Shown here: one piece after another, positions 33,847 to 41,985 of the stretch
How positions within the stretch are numbered: position 1 is the first letter of the stretch
Layout: each line of letters opens with the position of its first letter
From: Natronospira elongata
Lineage (GTDB): Bacteria; Pseudomonadota; Gammaproteobacteria; Natronospirales; Natronospiraceae
Length of the DNA stretch: 64,000 bases
Assembly (NCBI RefSeq): GCF_034931365.1
Contig: NZ_JAYGII010000001.1
Location: forward strand, 62,001 to 126,000
Direction of reading: 5' to 3'
Position numbers and translations under genes: made by a program
The notes under the pieces: model-generated
What the model saw: the letters and a program-made list of their open reading frames with translations, nothing else
Told to the model about the DNA's origin: nothing
Databases searched by the model: none

Positions 33847-35355
33847 CTACCGTGGCGGTGTGCCTCGCTGTGCCCTTTGGGCGGAGGAGGGCAGGTTTCG
33901 CCATTCCATATGCAGCTGATCCATGCGATCCATGTAGCGATTGCGCCGTGAGTCGTCCAGGGCGGGATGGCTCAGGGCCATGCGCATCTGGGTCAGGGCA
34001 TGGTAGAGGTCGCCATGCTTGTGGAAATAACCGGCCATGTGGAAATGAGACCCCGGAATATCACCCAGGTTGTTACTGGCCTCGGCCATCATTCGGAAAT
34101 GCCGGGGCTGAGCTCCCGGGCGCCGGGTCAGTCGCTGCAGAAGCGCCAGGGCTTCCTCGGGTTTATCCATCTGAAGCAGGGTGCGAGCGTGGCTCTCCAT
34201 CAGGACTTCATTATCAGGAAAGAGTTCGGCTGCCCGTTGGAGGAGGGCAAGGGCCTCATCCATCTTGCCCTGGCCCAGGAGGTTTTCAGCATGACCCACA
34301 TGGTAGGCGATGATGTCAGGCGAGCTCTGGCGGAGTTGATCAAAGACACGGGCTGCTTGTTCATGACGGCCCCGAAACTGGTCTTCCAGTGCCTGCCTGT
34401 AGCGTTGCAGGTCCATGGTGAAGCTGGGGCTGGCAGGTGATCGCGCCGGAGTCAGCTGGACCGGGTCACGCCCCGAGCTGACCGCAACGCGGGCGTTGAT
34501 TCGCTCCCGGGCAAGGTAGAAACGGCGACCTGACTCGTATTCTCCTTCGCTTAGCCGACGTGCCCGATTTCGGGCCTCGGTGATGCGATGAGTGGTGAGG
34601 GGGTGGGTGCGCAGGTATTCAGGAACGGCCTGACCTGCGCCGTACTGATGGCGACGCTGAAGCTTCTCGAAGAAGCGGGCCATGCCCTCCGGGTCAAAGC
34701 CGGCATCGGCCATCATCTGGATCCCCACCCGGTCGGCTTCATATTCATGGGCGCGGGTGTAGTTGATCTGCCGCTGCAGCTGGAGAGCCTGAGCCGACAA
34801 CATGGTGGCCATCGCGGCATCGGAGTCGCCGGTATTGGCGGCGATCAGGATGGCGCCCAGCATGGCTCCGAGAGTGGCCAGGCCGCTACCCTGCATGGCG
34901 TCGATCTGCCGGGCAATATGGCGCTGGGTGACGTGGGCAATCTCATGGGCCACCACGCCAGCCAGCTCCGCCTCGGTATCGGCGGCCAGGATCAGGCCCG
35001 CATTCAGGCCGATATAGCCGCCGGGCAGGGCGAAGGCATTGATTTCGGCACTGCGCATGACGAAAAAGTGAAACTGATCGCCGGGACGTGAGCTGTGGGC
35101 GGCAATGTGCTGGCCCAGGTCCCGAACGTACTCCTCGATATCCGGGTCTTCCAGCAGTACGCTGGCCTCCCGCATCCGCCGGACCACTTCCTTGCCGATC
35201 TGGTCCTGTTCCCGGGGCGAGAAAACCGTGCTGCTGGCATCCCCCAGGTCCGGGAGCTTGCTGATGTCAAAGGCCTGACCATGGGCGGGTGCCGGCGACA
35301 GGTTGAGCGCGGCGGCCAGGACCAGACTGCACAGCTTGGCGACTATCAGGCGCAT
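33847..35355 (-). CDS. bepA: periplasmic M48 metalloprotease/chaperone with TPRs (BepA-like)
   Basis: BepA-type proteins check outer-membrane protein and LptD assembly. The 502-residue product has a signal peptide (about 1-27), an M48 domain with zinc motif HEIAH (137-141) and the downstream Glu in AHEYEADRVGIQMM. A C-terminal set of TPR helices (about 300-480) follows, matching BepA architecture. The start at 35355 fits a signal peptide; TTG 35403 would add 16 residues. Confidence 0.92.
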   Translation of the reverse strand: MRLIVAKLCSLVLAAALNLSPAPAHGQAFDISKLPDLGDASSTVFSPREQDQIGKEVVRRMREASVLLEDPDIEEYVRDLGQHIAAHSSRPGDQFHFFVMRSAEINAFALPGGYIGLNAGLILAADTEAELAGVVAHEIAHVTQRHIARQIDAMQGSGLATLGAMLGAILIAANTGDSDAAMATMLSAQALQLQRQINYTRAHEYEADRVGIQMMADAGFDPEGMARFFEKLQRRHQYGAGQAVPEYLRTHPLTTHRITEARNRARRLSEGEYESGRRFYLARERINARVAVSSGRDPVQLTPARSPASPSFTMDLQRYRQALEDQFRGRHEQAARVFDQLRQSSPDIIAYHVGHAENLLGQGKMDEALALLQRAAELFPDNEVLMESHARTLLQMDKPEEALALLQRLTRRPGAQPRHFRMMAEASNNLGDIPGSHFHMAGYFHKHGDLYHALTQMRMALSHPALDDSRRNRYMDRMDQLHMEWRNLPSSAQRAQRGTPPR

Positions 35356-35539
35356 TCCAGAAACGAGCCTCCCGGAGACGGTGGGTATTCTATCTTGGGA
35401 CAAGATAACAGGCTTGGCGTTTCACTCAAGTCTGGTGGGCACCGTGAAAAAACCATCCATAACGGCTTGGGCCGGCATTTTATTCAACCCCGCGGGGTGA
35501 CCCTCGCCGGATGTCAGGTTCCGGCCTGGCGGGCGAAAA

Positions 35540-35565
35540 AAAACGCCCCGTTGGTGGGGCGTTTT
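35540..35565 (-). terminator. bidirectional terminator between fadL and bepA
   Basis: AAAACGCCCC (35540-35549) and GGGGCGTTTT (35556-35565) pair around GTTGGT. On the minus strand a long T run follows the stem, so it ends fadL transcription, 23 bases past its stop. Confidence 0.87.
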
Positions 35566-35587
35566 TCCTGAATCGACCTTAGGGTTG

Positions 35588-36928
35588 TCAGAACCGGTAG
35601 CGATACTGTGCGGACAGTATATTGGCAGCCGCCTCGTAGCTCCCGACGATGCGGTCGCCCTGGCCGCCCGTGCGGTCGAAGGGGGTATCGTCACCCAGCA
35701 TCACATGAACGTAGGCGAAATCCCATTCACTGGATTCAGACGTCTGCCATGTAGCGCCAAGGGCAAGCCAGGTACGATCGTTATCGGGCGTCCGCGGCGG
35801 CCGGTTGAACCGGTCGCGTGCCGCTGACTCGTCGTAGGCAATGCCGGCACGGAAGGTCCAGGCATCACTCCTGCGATAGTCCAGGCCGATGGAATAGCGA
35901 TCCTGGCTCTGGAAGTTGATCGGCTCGACGGAATCGGGCTGGTTGGGATTGTCGAATTCGACCCGCAGCTCATCGAAGCTTTGCCAGCCCATCCGCGTGT
36001 AGTCACCAAACAGAGTGATCTGATCAGAGACCTGATGGGCAATGCTCAAGGACAGGGCATCGGGGCTCTCGAATTCAGACGTGATGCGGTCGTCGATGAA
36101 CAGACCCTGCGTGCTGAAGAGTGTCGGCACGTCACTGAATCGGGCTTTCCCGCTCAGGTCGTGGTCTACCGAGCTTCGGTAGTTCACACCCAGGCGGGTC
36201 TCTCCCCAATCGAACAGGGCGCCAGCAGTAAAACCGTAGCCCATGCCGTCGCCCGACAGCTCTACGCGGCCATCCGCCGACTGGGGGCTGAGCCCCTGAG
36301 CGCTACAGGTGGTGGGGTCCACCTGAGCGAAGCAGATGGCGCCGAAATCAAGCGCATTACTGAGTGTGGAAATCTCCATGTAATGAATGTTGAGGCCAAG
36401 GCCGAGGGAAACCACATCATTGACCTTGTAGGCGATTGAGGGCGCAAGGTTAATGATGCCCAGATCCGACTCAAGGGCCTGATAGCGAAAGATGGAGTCT
36501 GAGTCGTACTTAGTCCGTGATCCAAAAGGTACGCTTAGTCCCACGCCGAAGTGCAGCTGATCATTGATCTGCTGGTGGTAATAGGCATTCGGGATGAACG
36601 AGAGCTGGCCGATCCGGCCGCCTTCGCCGCCGGAGAGCGGCTGGCCGATGGCATCGGTCGCCGAGTCCTTGGTGAAGTCCATGCGCACATCGTTGCCATG
36701 CAGGCTGATGACGAATTCCCGGCCCTCGAGGCGGGTCATGCCGGCCGGGTTGAAGAAGATGGTAGAGGCGTCCTCGGCCAGCGCAGCGCCGCCGGCGAAG
36801 GCATGGCCCGCGCCGCGTGCGCCCTGATGGGTAACAGCGAACCCGGCGGCTGAGGCCGCGATCGGGACAGCCGCGGTCGCACCCACCACCAGGACGGCCG
36901 TGCAGCAACGCAGGATACTGTGGCTCAT
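35588..36928 (-). CDS. FadL/TodX-family outer-membrane transporter
   Basis: This 446-residue barrel protein is of the family that takes up long-chain fatty acids and other hydrophobic compounds. A signal peptide (about 1-28, ending ASAAG) is followed by the plug-domain signature GAGHAFAGGAALAEDASTIF and FNPAGMTRLEGRE, then FGVGLSVPFGSRTKY and a C-terminal YRYRF ending suited to BAM recognition. It is a single gene with its own terminator. Fatty acid versus hydrocarbon preference cannot be told; an AlkB homologue lies 15 kb away. Confidence 0.92.
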   Translation of the reverse strand: MSHSILRCCTAVLVVGATAAVPIAASAAGFAVTHQGARGAGHAFAGGAALAEDASTIFFNPAGMTRLEGREFVISLHGNDVRMDFTKDSATDAIGQPLSGGEGGRIGQLSFIPNAYYHQQINDQLHFGVGLSVPFGSRTKYDSDSIFRYQALESDLGIINLAPSIAYKVNDVVSLGLGLNIHYMEISTLSNALDFGAICFAQVDPTTCSAQGLSPQSADGRVELSGDGMGYGFTAGALFDWGETRLGVNYRSSVDHDLSGKARFSDVPTLFSTQGLFIDDRITSEFESPDALSLSIAHQVSDQITLFGDYTRMGWQSFDELRVEFDNPNQPDSVEPINFQSQDRYSIGLDYRRSDAWTFRAGIAYDESAARDRFNRPPRTPDNDRTWLALGATWQTSESSEWDFAYVHVMLGDDTPFDRTGGQGDRIVGSYEAAANILSAQYRYRF

Positions 36929-37146
36929 TGCTTATTCCCCTCGAAATTTGTTTGTGAACAAACGGCTGTTTGGGCGTCTTCCGGCTGATTCAAGCACAGG
37001 GTCACGGAAGAAGCAAGGTGCTCGTTGAGGAGGGCCTGATGCGGTAGAGGGCGGCTTTACGGGGCCCCTGGCATTATGGGCCCTTTACAACCTCCGGATG
37101 AGGGGCGATGATTTGCCCCTATCCATCAGGCAGTCTGGACCGGCAC

Positions 37147-38235
37147 ATGAATGTCATTAGGGACTGGTTTTACAAGCATTTTTCCGATCCCCAGGTGGTG
37201 ATTCTGGTCGGCCTGCTGGTGGCGGGCTTCCTGGGCATCGTCTTTGCCGGCCAATATCTGGCCCCGGTGATCGCCAGCGTCATCATCGCCTACCTGCTGG
37301 AAGGGGTCATCCAGCCCATGCAGCGGATGGGGATTCCCCGCCTGCTCGCGGTTTCGCTGGTCTTCACTCTTTTCTTTGTGGTTCTACTGTTGCTGATTTT
37401 CAGCCTCTTTCCGATCCTGGTCCGCCAGGCGGGGCAGTTGCTGGATCTGGCCCCGGCCATGTTCGCGGAGGGGCAGCGACTGCTGATGACCCTGCCCGAG
37501 CGGTATCCGACGCTGTTCAGCGAGACCCAGGTCGAGCGCTTTCTGGAGCAGATCCAGTCGGAAGCCGGGGGATTCACCGATACCGCCCTGCAACAGACGG
37601 TGTCTTCGGTCGTCGGCGTCGTGACCCTGTTGGTCTATATGGTCCTCATGCCATTGCTGGTGTTCTTCTTTCTCAAGGACAAGGAATCCATTCTGGACTG
37701 GGCCCGGAGCCACTTGCCGCGCCAACGTGGCCTGGCCGCGCGCGTCTGGGAGGAGGTGGATTCCCAGCTGGGCAATTTCATCCGCGGCAAGTTCTGGGAG
37801 ATCCTGATTGTCTGGGTGGTGACCTACATCACCTTCATGTTCATGGGCCTTAATTTCGCCATGCTGCTGGGCTTCCTGGTGGGGATTTCGGTGCTGATCC
37901 CCTATATCGGGGCGGCGGTGATGACGGTGCCGGTGGCTCTGGTGGCCTATTTCCAGTTTGGCTGGAGCGCCGAACTGGCATGGATCCTGGTGGCATATGG
38001 GATTATCCAGATGCTGGATGGAAATGTGCTGGTGCCCATCCTGTTCTCCGAGGTGATCAATCTTCACCCTATCGCCATCATTGTGGCGGTCCTCTTTTTC
38101 GGCGGCATCTGGGGCTTCTGGGGCGTATTCTTCGCCATTCCCCTGGCCATCCTCTTTCAGGCCGTCCTCAAGGCTTGGCCGAGGCAGTCGCAGGAGGATC
38201 CGGAGCAGGACAGCTCGGCGGCCTCCGAATCCTGA
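37147..38235 (+). CDS. AI-2E family (PerM-like) membrane permease
   Basis: This 362-residue protein has about seven hydrophobic segments and the family motifs LAPVIASVIIAYLLEGVIQP and LVGISVLIPYIGAAV, with GNVLVPILFSEVINLHPIAI near the end. ATG 37147 gives MNVIRDWFYKHFSDPQ, which lines up with the PerM N terminus; ATG 37108, after GAGGGG, would add 13 residues. Family members include the AI-2 exporter TqsA and Na+/H+ antiporters, so the transported species is unknown. Confidence 0.88.
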   Translation: MNVIRDWFYKHFSDPQVVILVGLLVAGFLGIVFAGQYLAPVIASVIIAYLLEGVIQPMQRMGIPRLLAVSLVFTLFFVVLLLLIFSLFPILVRQAGQLLDLAPAMFAEGQRLLMTLPERYPTLFSETQVERFLEQIQSEAGGFTDTALQQTVSSVVGVVTLLVYMVLMPLLVFFFLKDKESILDWARSHLPRQRGLAARVWEEVDSQLGNFIRGKFWEILIVWVVTYITFMFMGLNFAMLLGFLVGISVLIPYIGAAVMTVPVALVAYFQFGWSAELAWILVAYGIIQMLDGNVLVPILFSEVINLHPIAIIVAVLFFGGIWGFWGVFFAIPLAILFQAVLKAWPRQSQEDPEQDSSAASES

Positions 38236-38260
38236 CTTCGCGGCCCTGCGCTTGCCTTGT

Positions 38261-39661
38261 TCAGAGCACCTCGGAGGCGTAATCCGCCAGCCGTGAGCGT
38301 TCCCCGCGCATGAGGGTGACATGCCCGGAGTGGGCCCAGTTCTTGAACCGGTCCACCACGTAAGTCAGCCCCGAGGTGGTTTCGGTGAGATAGGGGGTAT
38401 CGATCTGGGCTACATTGCCCAGGCAGATGATCTTGCTGCCTGGCCCGGCCCGGGTGATCAAGGTCTTCATCTGCTTGGGCGTCAGGTTCTGGGCCTCGTC
38501 GAGGATGATGAAGCGGTTCAGAAAGGTACGCCCCCGCATGAAATTGAGCGAACGGATCTTGATCCGGCTCTGGAGCAGATCATTGGTTGCCGCCCGCCCC
38601 CAGTCCCCACCTTCCTCGGAGCGGGTCAGCACTTCCAGATTGTCCATCAGTGCCCCCATCCAGGGCGTCATTTTCTCTTCCTCCGTGCCCGGCAGGAAGC
38701 CGATATCCTCGCCCAGGGGCACGGTGACCCGGGTCATGATGATTTCGCTGTAGATATTTTCTTCAAGGGTCTGGGTCAGGCCGGCGGCCAGTGTCAGCAG
38801 GGTCTTGCCGGTACCGGCGGCACCCAGCAGGGAAATGAAATCCACCTCCGGGTCCATCAGCAGATTGAGGGCAAAATTCTGCTCCGTGTTGCGGGCGGTA
38901 ATGCCCCAGACCGCGTTGCGGGGACTGCGGAAGTCCCGGCTCATCTCCAGAGTCGCAGAGTCGCCGTCCACGGTGCGGACAATGGCCTCGAAATCATCCC
39001 CGCCGGTCACGAACTGGTTGGGTTGCCAATCGGCAACCCGGGGGCCACTGAGGCGGTAATAATTGCGCCCGTTCTCGGTCCAGGAATCCATGGCTTCGCC
39101 GTGGGTCTCCCAGAAATCCTCGGGCAGTTCGTCCACCCCGGAAAATAGCAGGTCCACATCTTCCAGGACCTTATCGTTGTAGTAGTCCTCCGCCTTGACT
39201 CCAACCACCGTGGCCTTGATCCGCAGATTGATGTCTTTGGTCACCAGGATCACCTGGGTGTCCGCACGCTTCCGCTGCAGACCGAGGGTGGTCGCCAGGA
39301 TGGTGTTGTCCGGTTTATTCCCGGGCAGGGAGTCCGGCAATTTGGCAGGCAAGGGCTCGGTCTGAAAAAACAGGCGGCCTGAGGGCCGGCAATCGGCACC
39401 GGCGGATCGGCCAGCCTCCGGCAAGGGCAGGCCGTCAGCCACCTGTTCGCCCTTGGCGCCATGCATGAGCTCATCCAGGAATCGACTGATCTGGCGCACA
39501 TTTCGCGCTGATTCCGACATCCCCTTCTTGTGGGCGTCCAGCTCCTCAAGTACCACCATGGGGAGGAAGATATCGTGTTCCTCAAAGCGAAAGATGGCGG
39601 TGGGGTCGTGCATCAGGACATTGGTGTCGAGCACGAACAGCTTCTTGTCGGAATGGCTCAT
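38261..39661 (-). CDS. PIN-PhoH ATPase (PhoH2 type)
   Basis: The 466-residue protein joins an N-terminal PIN nuclease domain (KLFVLDTNVLMHDPTAIF, VVLEELDAHKKG and NTILATTL with conserved acidic residues) to a C-terminal PhoH ATPase domain (GAAGTGKTLLTLAAG and FIILDEAQNLTPKQMK). PhoH2 proteins act as RNA helicase-nucleases in studied cases. It follows bcp by 44 bases and probably forms the last gene of gcvR-bcp-phoH. Confidence 0.92.
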   Translation of the reverse strand: MSHSDKKLFVLDTNVLMHDPTAIFRFEEHDIFLPMVVLEELDAHKKGMSESARNVRQISRFLDELMHGAKGEQVADGLPLPEAGRSAGADCRPSGRLFFQTEPLPAKLPDSLPGNKPDNTILATTLGLQRKRADTQVILVTKDINLRIKATVVGVKAEDYYNDKVLEDVDLLFSGVDELPEDFWETHGEAMDSWTENGRNYYRLSGPRVADWQPNQFVTGGDDFEAIVRTVDGDSATLEMSRDFRSPRNAVWGITARNTEQNFALNLLMDPEVDFISLLGAAGTGKTLLTLAAGLTQTLEENIYSEIIMTRVTVPLGEDIGFLPGTEEEKMTPWMGALMDNLEVLTRSEEGGDWGRAATNDLLQSRIKIRSLNFMRGRTFLNRFIILDEAQNLTPKQMKTLITRAGPGSKIICLGNVAQIDTPYLTETTSGLTYVVDRFKNWAHSGHVTLMRGERSRLADYASEVL

Positions 39662-39705
39662 TTTTACCTCGGGTTGTGGCAGCAGGGATGGCAGTCAGTA
39701 CTGGT

Positions 39706-40173
39706 TCAAAGGGCCTTGGCCGCCTCCAGCACTTCCTCTGCATGGCCCTTGACCTTGACCTTCCGCCATTCCTGGCGGAGTACGCCCTCGTCATCGATCA
39801 GGAAAGTGCTTCGTTCGATCCCCATGCTCTTCTTGCCGAACATGGTTTTTTCCTTGATGACATCGAACATTCGACACAGCTCTTCATCCTTGTCTGAAAG
39901 CAGATGGAAGGGGAAACCCTGTTTGCTTCGGAAATTCTCATGGGCCTTCAGCCCGTCCCGGGAAACCCCCAGAATATCGGTATTGACGGCCTGAAATTCC
40001 TGGTGGAGGGCGCTGAAGTCCCGGCCTTCCGTGGTGCAGCCCGGGGTACTGTCCTTGGGGTAGAAGTAAAGCACCAGTTTTCGGCCGCGGAAATCCGAGA
40101 GGCCCAGGTCCTGGTCTCCGGTGGCGGGCAGGCTGAAATCGGGGACCTTCTTGCCAATACTGACGGTAGTCAT
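39706..40173 (-). CDS. bcp: Bcp/PrxQ-type peroxiredoxin without the usual resolving Cys
   Basis: This thiol peroxidase reduces hydroperoxides. The 155-residue protein has the peroxidatic Cys at C46 (DSTPGCTTEGRDF). The position five residues later, Cys50 in E. coli Bcp, is Arg51. The only other Cys is C100, so it may use C100 or an external thiol for resolution. It lies 33 bases after gcvR, the same gcvR-bcp order as in E. coli. Confidence 0.93.
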   Translation of the reverse strand: MTTVSIGKKVPDFSLPATGDQDLGLSDFRGRKLVLYFYPKDSTPGCTTEGRDFSALHQEFQAVNTDILGVSRDGLKAHENFRSKQGFPFHLLSDKDEELCRMFDVIKEKTMFGKKSMGIERSTFLIDDEGVLRQEWRKVKVKGHAEEVLEAAKAL

Positions 40174-40206
40174 TATTGCTCCTTGTTCATTTACTGATAT
40201 CGGGAT

Positions 40207-40737
40207 TCAATGCTTTATGGGCTCCATCAGCCCATCCAGATTCAGGCGGTCGCAGAGCTCCATGAAATGATCCCTGACCAGGGTCAGGGGCTGAGCGTCC
40301 GGGATGTGGACAGTCATCTGAATGGTCGCCATTGGGGTGTCGGTGTGGTCGGAGACATAACTCTGGGTGACCACCTCCGCCACCTCTACCTCATATTCGC
40401 TGAAAAAGCTCAACAGCTCAGTCAGGGTGCCGGTACGATCCCGCGCCACGATATCCACGGTGTAGGGCAGGCGATGGCTCCTCTCCGGACGCGATTCGAT
40501 GCGTCGCAACTGCAGGTCCAGATCCAGCTCCCGACGCAGGCGCTCCGCTGATGCCTCGAGCCGGGCCAGGGTGTCCCAGCTGCCTGTCAGCCTGGCCACG
40601 AAGAGCACATGACCGTCGATCAGGGAGCAGCGGCTGTGGCTGACATTGCAGCCGCTCTGGCTGATATGGCGGGTCAGCCCCTCAAGCAGGCCGGGCCGAT
40701 TGCTGCCCAGGGCAGAGATAATCAGTGACTGATTCAT
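40207..40737 (-). CDS. gcvR: GcvR-type ACT-domain regulator
   Basis: The 176-residue protein has two ACT domains (residues about 4-75 and 90-168), with SALGSNRPGLLEGLTRHIS opening the first and DIVARDRTGTLTELLSFFSEY the second. In E. coli GcvR antagonises GcvA at the glycine cleavage operon. Divergent dapA and downstream bcp match E. coli synteny. No gcv operon is in the window, so the target is inferred. Confidence 0.9.
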   Translation of the reverse strand: MNQSLIISALGSNRPGLLEGLTRHISQSGCNVSHSRCSLIDGHVLFVARLTGSWDTLARLEASAERLRRELDLDLQLRRIESRPERSHRLPYTVDIVARDRTGTLTELLSFFSEYEVEVAEVVTQSYVSDHTDTPMATIQMTVHIPDAQPLTLVRDHFMELCDRLNLDGLMEPIKH

Positions 40738-40869
40738 TGTCCCGTTCTTTCCGATGTGGTTGAGCCGGGGGGTAGTAATGCCGCCGGTCTGCGTTTCAGT
40801 CTAACCCGAGCCCGAGGGGCTGAAAACTGCCCAATTGGCCCCGCCGAACAGGATTGGATCAGCTTTGGC

Positions 40870-40898
40870 TTTTCAGCAGGCCGGACAGTGGGTAAACT
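40870..40898 (+). promoter_or_regulatory. candidate sigma-70 promoter for dapA
   Basis: TTTTCA (40870-40875) and TAAACT (40893-40898) are 17 bases apart, each matching four of six consensus bases. It would leave a leader of about 170 bases before dapA. The gene-free stretch 40738-41076 also must hold the gcvR promoter on the other strand, which I could not place. Confidence 0.35.
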
Positions 40899-40910
40899 GG
40901 CGCTTTTTGT

Positions 40911-40994
40911 GCCGGTAGCAGCGACGGGTTCCGTCCCGGCGGGCCTGCCGGCCCCGTCAGGCGCCTTTCGGCGTCTGCTCTCACAGCTACCGGT
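40911..40994 (+). ncRNA. possible structured leader RNA upstream of dapA
   Basis: CCGGTAGC (40912-40919) can pair with GCTACCGG (40986-40993) to close a domain. Inside it are three local hairpins: GACGG/CCGTC (40923-40935), CCGGC/GCCGG (40936-40951) and CGCC-TTTC-GGCG (40962-40973). The arrangement is a possible four-way junction. The local sequence is very GC-rich, so chance pairing is a real concern, and I do not recognise a known riboswitch class. Confidence 0.3.
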
Positions 40995-41076
40995 TGTCCG
41001 GGGCAGGGTCGTGGCCGCGGGAACCGGTTCGTCCGGCAGTTGTCCTGTCCTTTCGGGAATACGCAGGAGTGCAGTG

Positions 41077-41955
41077 ATGTTCGGCGGAAGCATGGTGGCT
41101 CTGGTCACTCCGATGAAGTCGGATGGTGCCCTGGATTTCGAGGCCCTTGAGCGCCTGATCGAATTCCACGTCGATGCCGGCACCCGGGCCTTGGTGGTGG
41201 CCGGGACCACAGGCGAATCCCCGACGCTGGAAACCGACGAGCACGCCGATCTGATTGGAGAAGCTGTCCGTCTGTCGGCGGGGCGGGTGCCGGTTATCGC
41301 AGGCACCGGGTCCAATTCCACCGCCCAGACACTTCACCTGACCCGCAAGGTGGAAGCAATGGGCGTTGATGGGTTCCTGCTGGTGGTGCCGTATTACAAC
41401 AAGCCCAGCCAGGAGGGGCTCTATCGGCATTTCAGCACGGTGGCGCGGGCAGTGGAAAAGCCGGTGGTGCTCTACAACGTCCCGGGACGAACCAGCTGTG
41501 ATCTGCTGCCGGAAACGGTGGCCCGACTCGCGGAACTGGATACGGTCGTGGGTCTGAAGGAAGCCACCGGCGACATGCAGCGCCTTCAGGCGCTCCGTGA
41601 GCTCTGTGGCGATGAAATCGAGCTCTACAGTGGCGATGATGCCACGGCAATGGATTTCATCCTTGGGGGTGGAATTGGTGATGTATCGGTCACCGCCAAT
41701 GTAGCACCTGAGCAGATGCAGGCCCTGTGTGATGCCGCCCGCAGTGGCGACCGGGAAAAGGCGGCGGAAATCAATAACCGCCTGATGCCGCTGCATCGGG
41801 AGCTCTTTGTGGAATGCAACCCGGTGCCGGTCAAGTGGGCGCTGGCGGAGATGGGCCTGATTCAGCCCGGTATCCGCTTGCCGCTGGTTCCGCTGGCCGA
41901 GGAACACCACGAACGTGTGCGGGCGGCCCTCAGGCACGCCGGCATTCTCGACTGA
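41077..41955 (+). CDS. dapA: 4-hydroxy-tetrahydrodipicolinate synthase DapA
   Basis: DapA condenses pyruvate with aspartate semialdehyde, the first committed step to lysine and diaminopimelate. ATG 41077 after AGGAG gives 292 residues. The key E. coli positions coincide exactly: T44/T45 (AGTTGES), Y133 (VLYNVPGR) and Schiff-base K161 (GLKEATGD), plus PYYNKPSQEGLYRHF. The frame stays open upstream to 40756, but that extension shows no homology. Confidence 0.96.
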   Translation: MFGGSMVALVTPMKSDGALDFEALERLIEFHVDAGTRALVVAGTTGESPTLETDEHADLIGEAVRLSAGRVPVIAGTGSNSTAQTLHLTRKVEAMGVDGFLLVVPYYNKPSQEGLYRHFSTVARAVEKPVVLYNVPGRTSCDLLPETVARLAELDTVVGLKEATGDMQRLQALRELCGDEIELYSGDDATAMDFILGGGIGDVSVTANVAPEQMQALCDAARSGDREKAAEINNRLMPLHRELFVECNPVPVKWALAEMGLIQPGIRLPLVPLAEEHHERVRAALRHAGILD

Positions 41956-41985
41956 ATACCCTATAGATCAGGAATACGCTGCTTC

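Noticed and set aside
40756..41076. In-frame N-terminal extension of dapA of about 107 residues
   Set aside because: DapA begins at ATG 41077 with a ribosome site and the family's standard N terminus; the extension has no recognisable domain and includes promoter-like and hairpin sequence.
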